From positions 62,001 to 126,000 of the forward strand of contig NZ_JADKPR010000015.1 of the NCBI RefSeq assembly GCF_015351475.1: a DNA stretch of 64,000 bases. Reading direction: 5' to 3'. How positions within the stretch are numbered: position 1 is the first letter of the stretch; each line of letters begins with the position of its first letter. The notes beneath the pieces were generated by a model, which had not been told where the DNA came from, did not search any database, and was given only the letters and a program-made list of their open reading frames with translations. This DNA comes from Flavobacterium sp. HJJ (GTDB lineage Bacteria; Bacteroidota; Bacteroidia; Flavobacteriales; Flavobacteriaceae). This document shows, in pieces, positions 61,061 through 64,000 of the stretch. The translations under genes and the position numbers were made by a program.

Positions 61061-64000
61061 ATGAGAAAAATTTTTTTAATCGTAATGGTTATTTTTACTG
61101 CGCAGGTTACCCTTGCGCAGACAAAAAAAATCAATGGTTTTGTTTCAGATGCCTCGGGTACTCCGATATCAGGTGCAAATGTTAACGTAAAAGGGGAGAC
61201 TAATGGAGCCTCAACGGATTTTGACGGTAAATTTACACTAGATGTTAAGCCTGGCGCTACATTAATAATTTCGTACTTAGGTTATGATACAAGAAATGTA
61301 GAAGTAGGTGAGTCATCAACTATAGATGTAAAACTGAATGCAGCAAGTTCAACAGCTTTGACTGAAGTAGTTGTAACCTCATTAGGGATCAAGAAATCTA
61401 AAAAGTCTTTGACTTATTCTGCACAAGAATTAAAAGGAGAAGATCTTGTTAGAGCAAAAGATCCCAATTTAATGAATACAATTGCTGGTAAAATTGCCGG
61501 AGTTGCAGTAACTAAAAGTGCCGGAGGTACTGGTGGTTCTACAAAAGTTACTATTCGTGGAAATTCATCTACTACGAACAATAACCCTTTGTATGTTGTT
61601 GATGGGGTACCAATGCTGAATATTTCTTCATTTCAGCCTAATGATTCATTTGGTAATACTCAAGGTGGTAACCGTGACGGCGGTGATGTTATTGGGCTGT
61701 TAAATCCAGATGATTTTGAAGGGATGACAGTTCTTAAAGGTGCTTCTGCAACTGCTTTATATGGCAGCCAAGGTGCTAGAGGAGTTGTTCTATTGACTTC
61801 TAAAAAAGCAAAAGAAGGTATTTCTGCTTTCAGAGTATCTTCTAATACAACTGTTGAGACTGCAGCTTATCTGCCAAAATTCCAAACGTCTTATATTGCT
61901 AAACCAGGAGCAGATGAGTCATGGGGAGCAGCAAAAAGTACACCAGATCACACAAGAGACTTTTTTGAAACAGGATTAACACAAATTTCTTCTTTCGGTT
62001 TCTCTACTGGATCTCAAAATTCTGCTACTAATATTTCTTATGCTAACACTTCTGCTAATGGTATTATACCAACTAACAGTTTAAGTAAAAACAACTTTAG
62101 CATCAGACAAATGGGTAAATTCTTTGGAGACAGATTAACTGTTAATGCCAATGCAAATTACACTTCTCAATATGTTACAAATAGACCAACCAGCGGTTTG
62201 TATTTTAACCCGTTAACAGGTCTTTACCTAATGCCAAGAGGATATGATTTTAACGAATATAAAAATAACTTCGAAAAATTCGATCCTGCCAGAAATATGA
62301 TGGTTCAAAACTGGATGACTAACAGAGATATTGAACAAAATCCATATTGGGGATTAAACCGCAATAAATCTGTAGATGGCAATCAGCTGATGAATGGATC
62401 TGTTGGGTTGAATTATAAAGTTAATAACTGGTTATCTGTTGGGTCAAGATACAATTACGACAGAGTAACTTCACAATTTGATAAAGAAATTTATGCTTCA
62501 ACTCAAGGAACTTTATCTCATGCAAATGGCAGGTATATTAGTATTGACGACGTGAGTACTCAAAATTACGGTGACTTAATTGCAACAATTAATACGAAAA
62601 TAAATAACGATATTACATTTTTTGCAAACGTAGGTACCAGTTTTACAAAAACTTCAATTAATGATGAAACAGTTTTAGATTCTGATCCATCTGGTTTAGG
62701 AATCACAAACTGGTTTACACTTCATAATTTCAATTCAAATACTGGTAATTATCAAAATTACGGATACCGCAGAGAGCAGCAGTCTGTTTTTGCAGCAGCA
62801 ACTTTTGGATACAAAAATATGTTGTATGTAGATGTCACAGGGCGTAATGACTGGTCTTCTACATTGGCAAACACTGGAAATCTCTCTTTCTTCTATCCAT
62901 CTGTTGGAACAACAGCTATATTGTCTGAAATGTTTAAAATGCCAGAAGCAATATCATTTGGTAAAGTGCGTGCTTCTTTTGCACAGGTTGGTAATGATGT
63001 TCCTGCATTCTATACTTCACCTACTTCTCAGTATAATGCTGCAATCCACAAAATATCAATCCAACTGTTGGTCCAAGACCAGGTACAAACCTGAAACCTG
63101 AAAGTCAAAATTCTTTTGAATTAGGTACGGAATGGAGATTTGTTAATAACAGATTCGGTATAGAATTAACTTATTACAATAACAAAACTAAAGATCAATT
63201 GCTTACTATTCCAGCTCCAGCAACAAATGCTGAAGGTTATCAAAATTATGCTTACAATGGCGGTGTGATTGAAAATAATGGTATTGAAGCGTTATTGAAT
63301 GCTAAAATTGTTGATAATGATAAATTTAAATGGGATGCAACTCTAAACTACTCAAAAAACAACAATAAAGTTTCTGGATTGCCAGAAGAATTAGGAGGAA
63401 CAGTTGTTTTGACACAGCCTGGTGTTAACAGTTATAGATATTCATTAATCAACGGCCGCCCATTTGGAGTTATCGAAGGAATCAACCTTAAAAGAGATGA
63501 TCAGGGAAGAATTTTGCTGAATGCTGACGGTTCAATCCAAAAAACAGGTTTCGAGGAAGTTGGAAATGCAAATCCAGATTATATGTTAGGTTTAACTAAC
63601 TCATTTAAATATGGCAATTATTTCTTAAACTTTACAATTGACGGACGCTTTGGCGGAGATGTAATGAGTTTGACTGAAGCGGTAAATGATAAATTTGGTG
63701 TTTCTAAAGTAACTGGTGATGCCAGAGCTGCCGGCGGTGTAGATATCAATGCTGTTTATGCTCCTGGAACACCAAATGCAGGACAAGCTTATTCAGGAAA
63801 ATACTCGGCAGAAAGCTACTACAGCCAAGTGGGTGGAAGAGAAGGTGCAACAGGTGAATATATTTATAATGCTACAAACGTAAGTTTAAGAGAATTGGCT
63901 TTAGGATATACATTTGATCTTAAAAATAATAAAATTTTCAAAACTGCTAACCTGTCTTTAGTAGGCAGAAACTTATTCTTTTTCTACAAAGATGCGCCAT
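61061..64000 (+). pseudogene. SusC/RagA-type TonB-dependent receptor, frameshifted and cut by the window end
   Basis: An outer-membrane receptor for a large nutrient. Signal peptide; a carboxypeptidase-D-like region ([18 protein letters not shown], about 28-115); a plug domain ([14 protein letters not shown]); then barrel strands. The first frame ends at 63094, but the -1 frame from about 63043 continues without a stop to the window end with proper SusC sequence ([51 protein letters not shown]). A single base seems to be missing near 63041-63050. SusD is not in the window. Either an assembly error or a real inactivation. Confidence 0.85.

Overview
The window looks like chromosomal DNA from a Flavobacterium-type member of the Bacteroidota. 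The DNA is AT-rich. Several genes are preceded by the Bacteroidota -7 box TAnnTTTG, and the clearest case (the SRP RNA) has TTG 19 bp upstream of TATATTTG. The gene content fits: a SusC-type TonB receptor, LytTR/LytS regulators, an argF'-type transcarbamylase, bacillithiol synthase BshA, DUF4159 and DUF3307 proteins, a TamB homologue and an RhlE-like helicase. I found no phage, plasmid, CRISPR array, IS transposase or tRNA gene. The place names and functions come from motif reading only; no searches were run.

Layout. (1) 0.1-12.1 kb, minus strand: an arginine/proline biosynthesis cluster, read as acyl-glutamate synthase candidate (GNAT) - argG - argC - argD - proA - GNAT - proB - SatD - DUF3307 - argF' - argB - argE. 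A promoter and a 26-codon leader ORF with three rare arginine codons stand in front of it, and a precise four-copy 28-bp array of inverted repeats stands in front of SatD. The transcarbamylase has Ser at the specificity position, which suggests succinylated rather than acetylated intermediates. (2) 12.3-22.4 kb: a small secreted protein, a decayed gene, a carbonic anhydrase lipoprotein with an outer-membrane porin, a methyltransferase, an AI-2E-type permease, an M43 metalloprotease, DUF4159, rsmE and tsaD. (3) 22.5-40.8 kb: tamB, glycolysis (pfkA, gap), a sugar kinase, mgsA, ridA, lptD, two tandem cell-wall amidases, an MCE protein, and a two-gene Fe-S redox module. (4) 40.8-54.9 kb: bshA, a quinone reductase-like gene, aroC, a DAACS symporter, a hybrid histidine kinase, a DEAD-box helicase, the histidine-degradation genes hutG and hutI, and a glutamine cyclotransferase. 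(5) 54.9-64 kb: SRP RNA, a short-chain dehydrogenase, a transaldolase, a sugar MFS transporter, a LytS/LytTR pair and a SusC receptor that is frameshifted and runs off the window end.

Most interesting non-coding structure: the 28-bp-period operator-like array next to SatD; the arginine leader; two inverted copies of a ~150-bp element with terminal inverted repeats (MITE-like); two copies of a structured GC-rich element whose stem differs between copies but stays paired (possibly the Flavo-1 RNA family); a 13-bp tandem repeat beside the transaldolase promoter; and a fossil SPOR domain between the tandem amidases.
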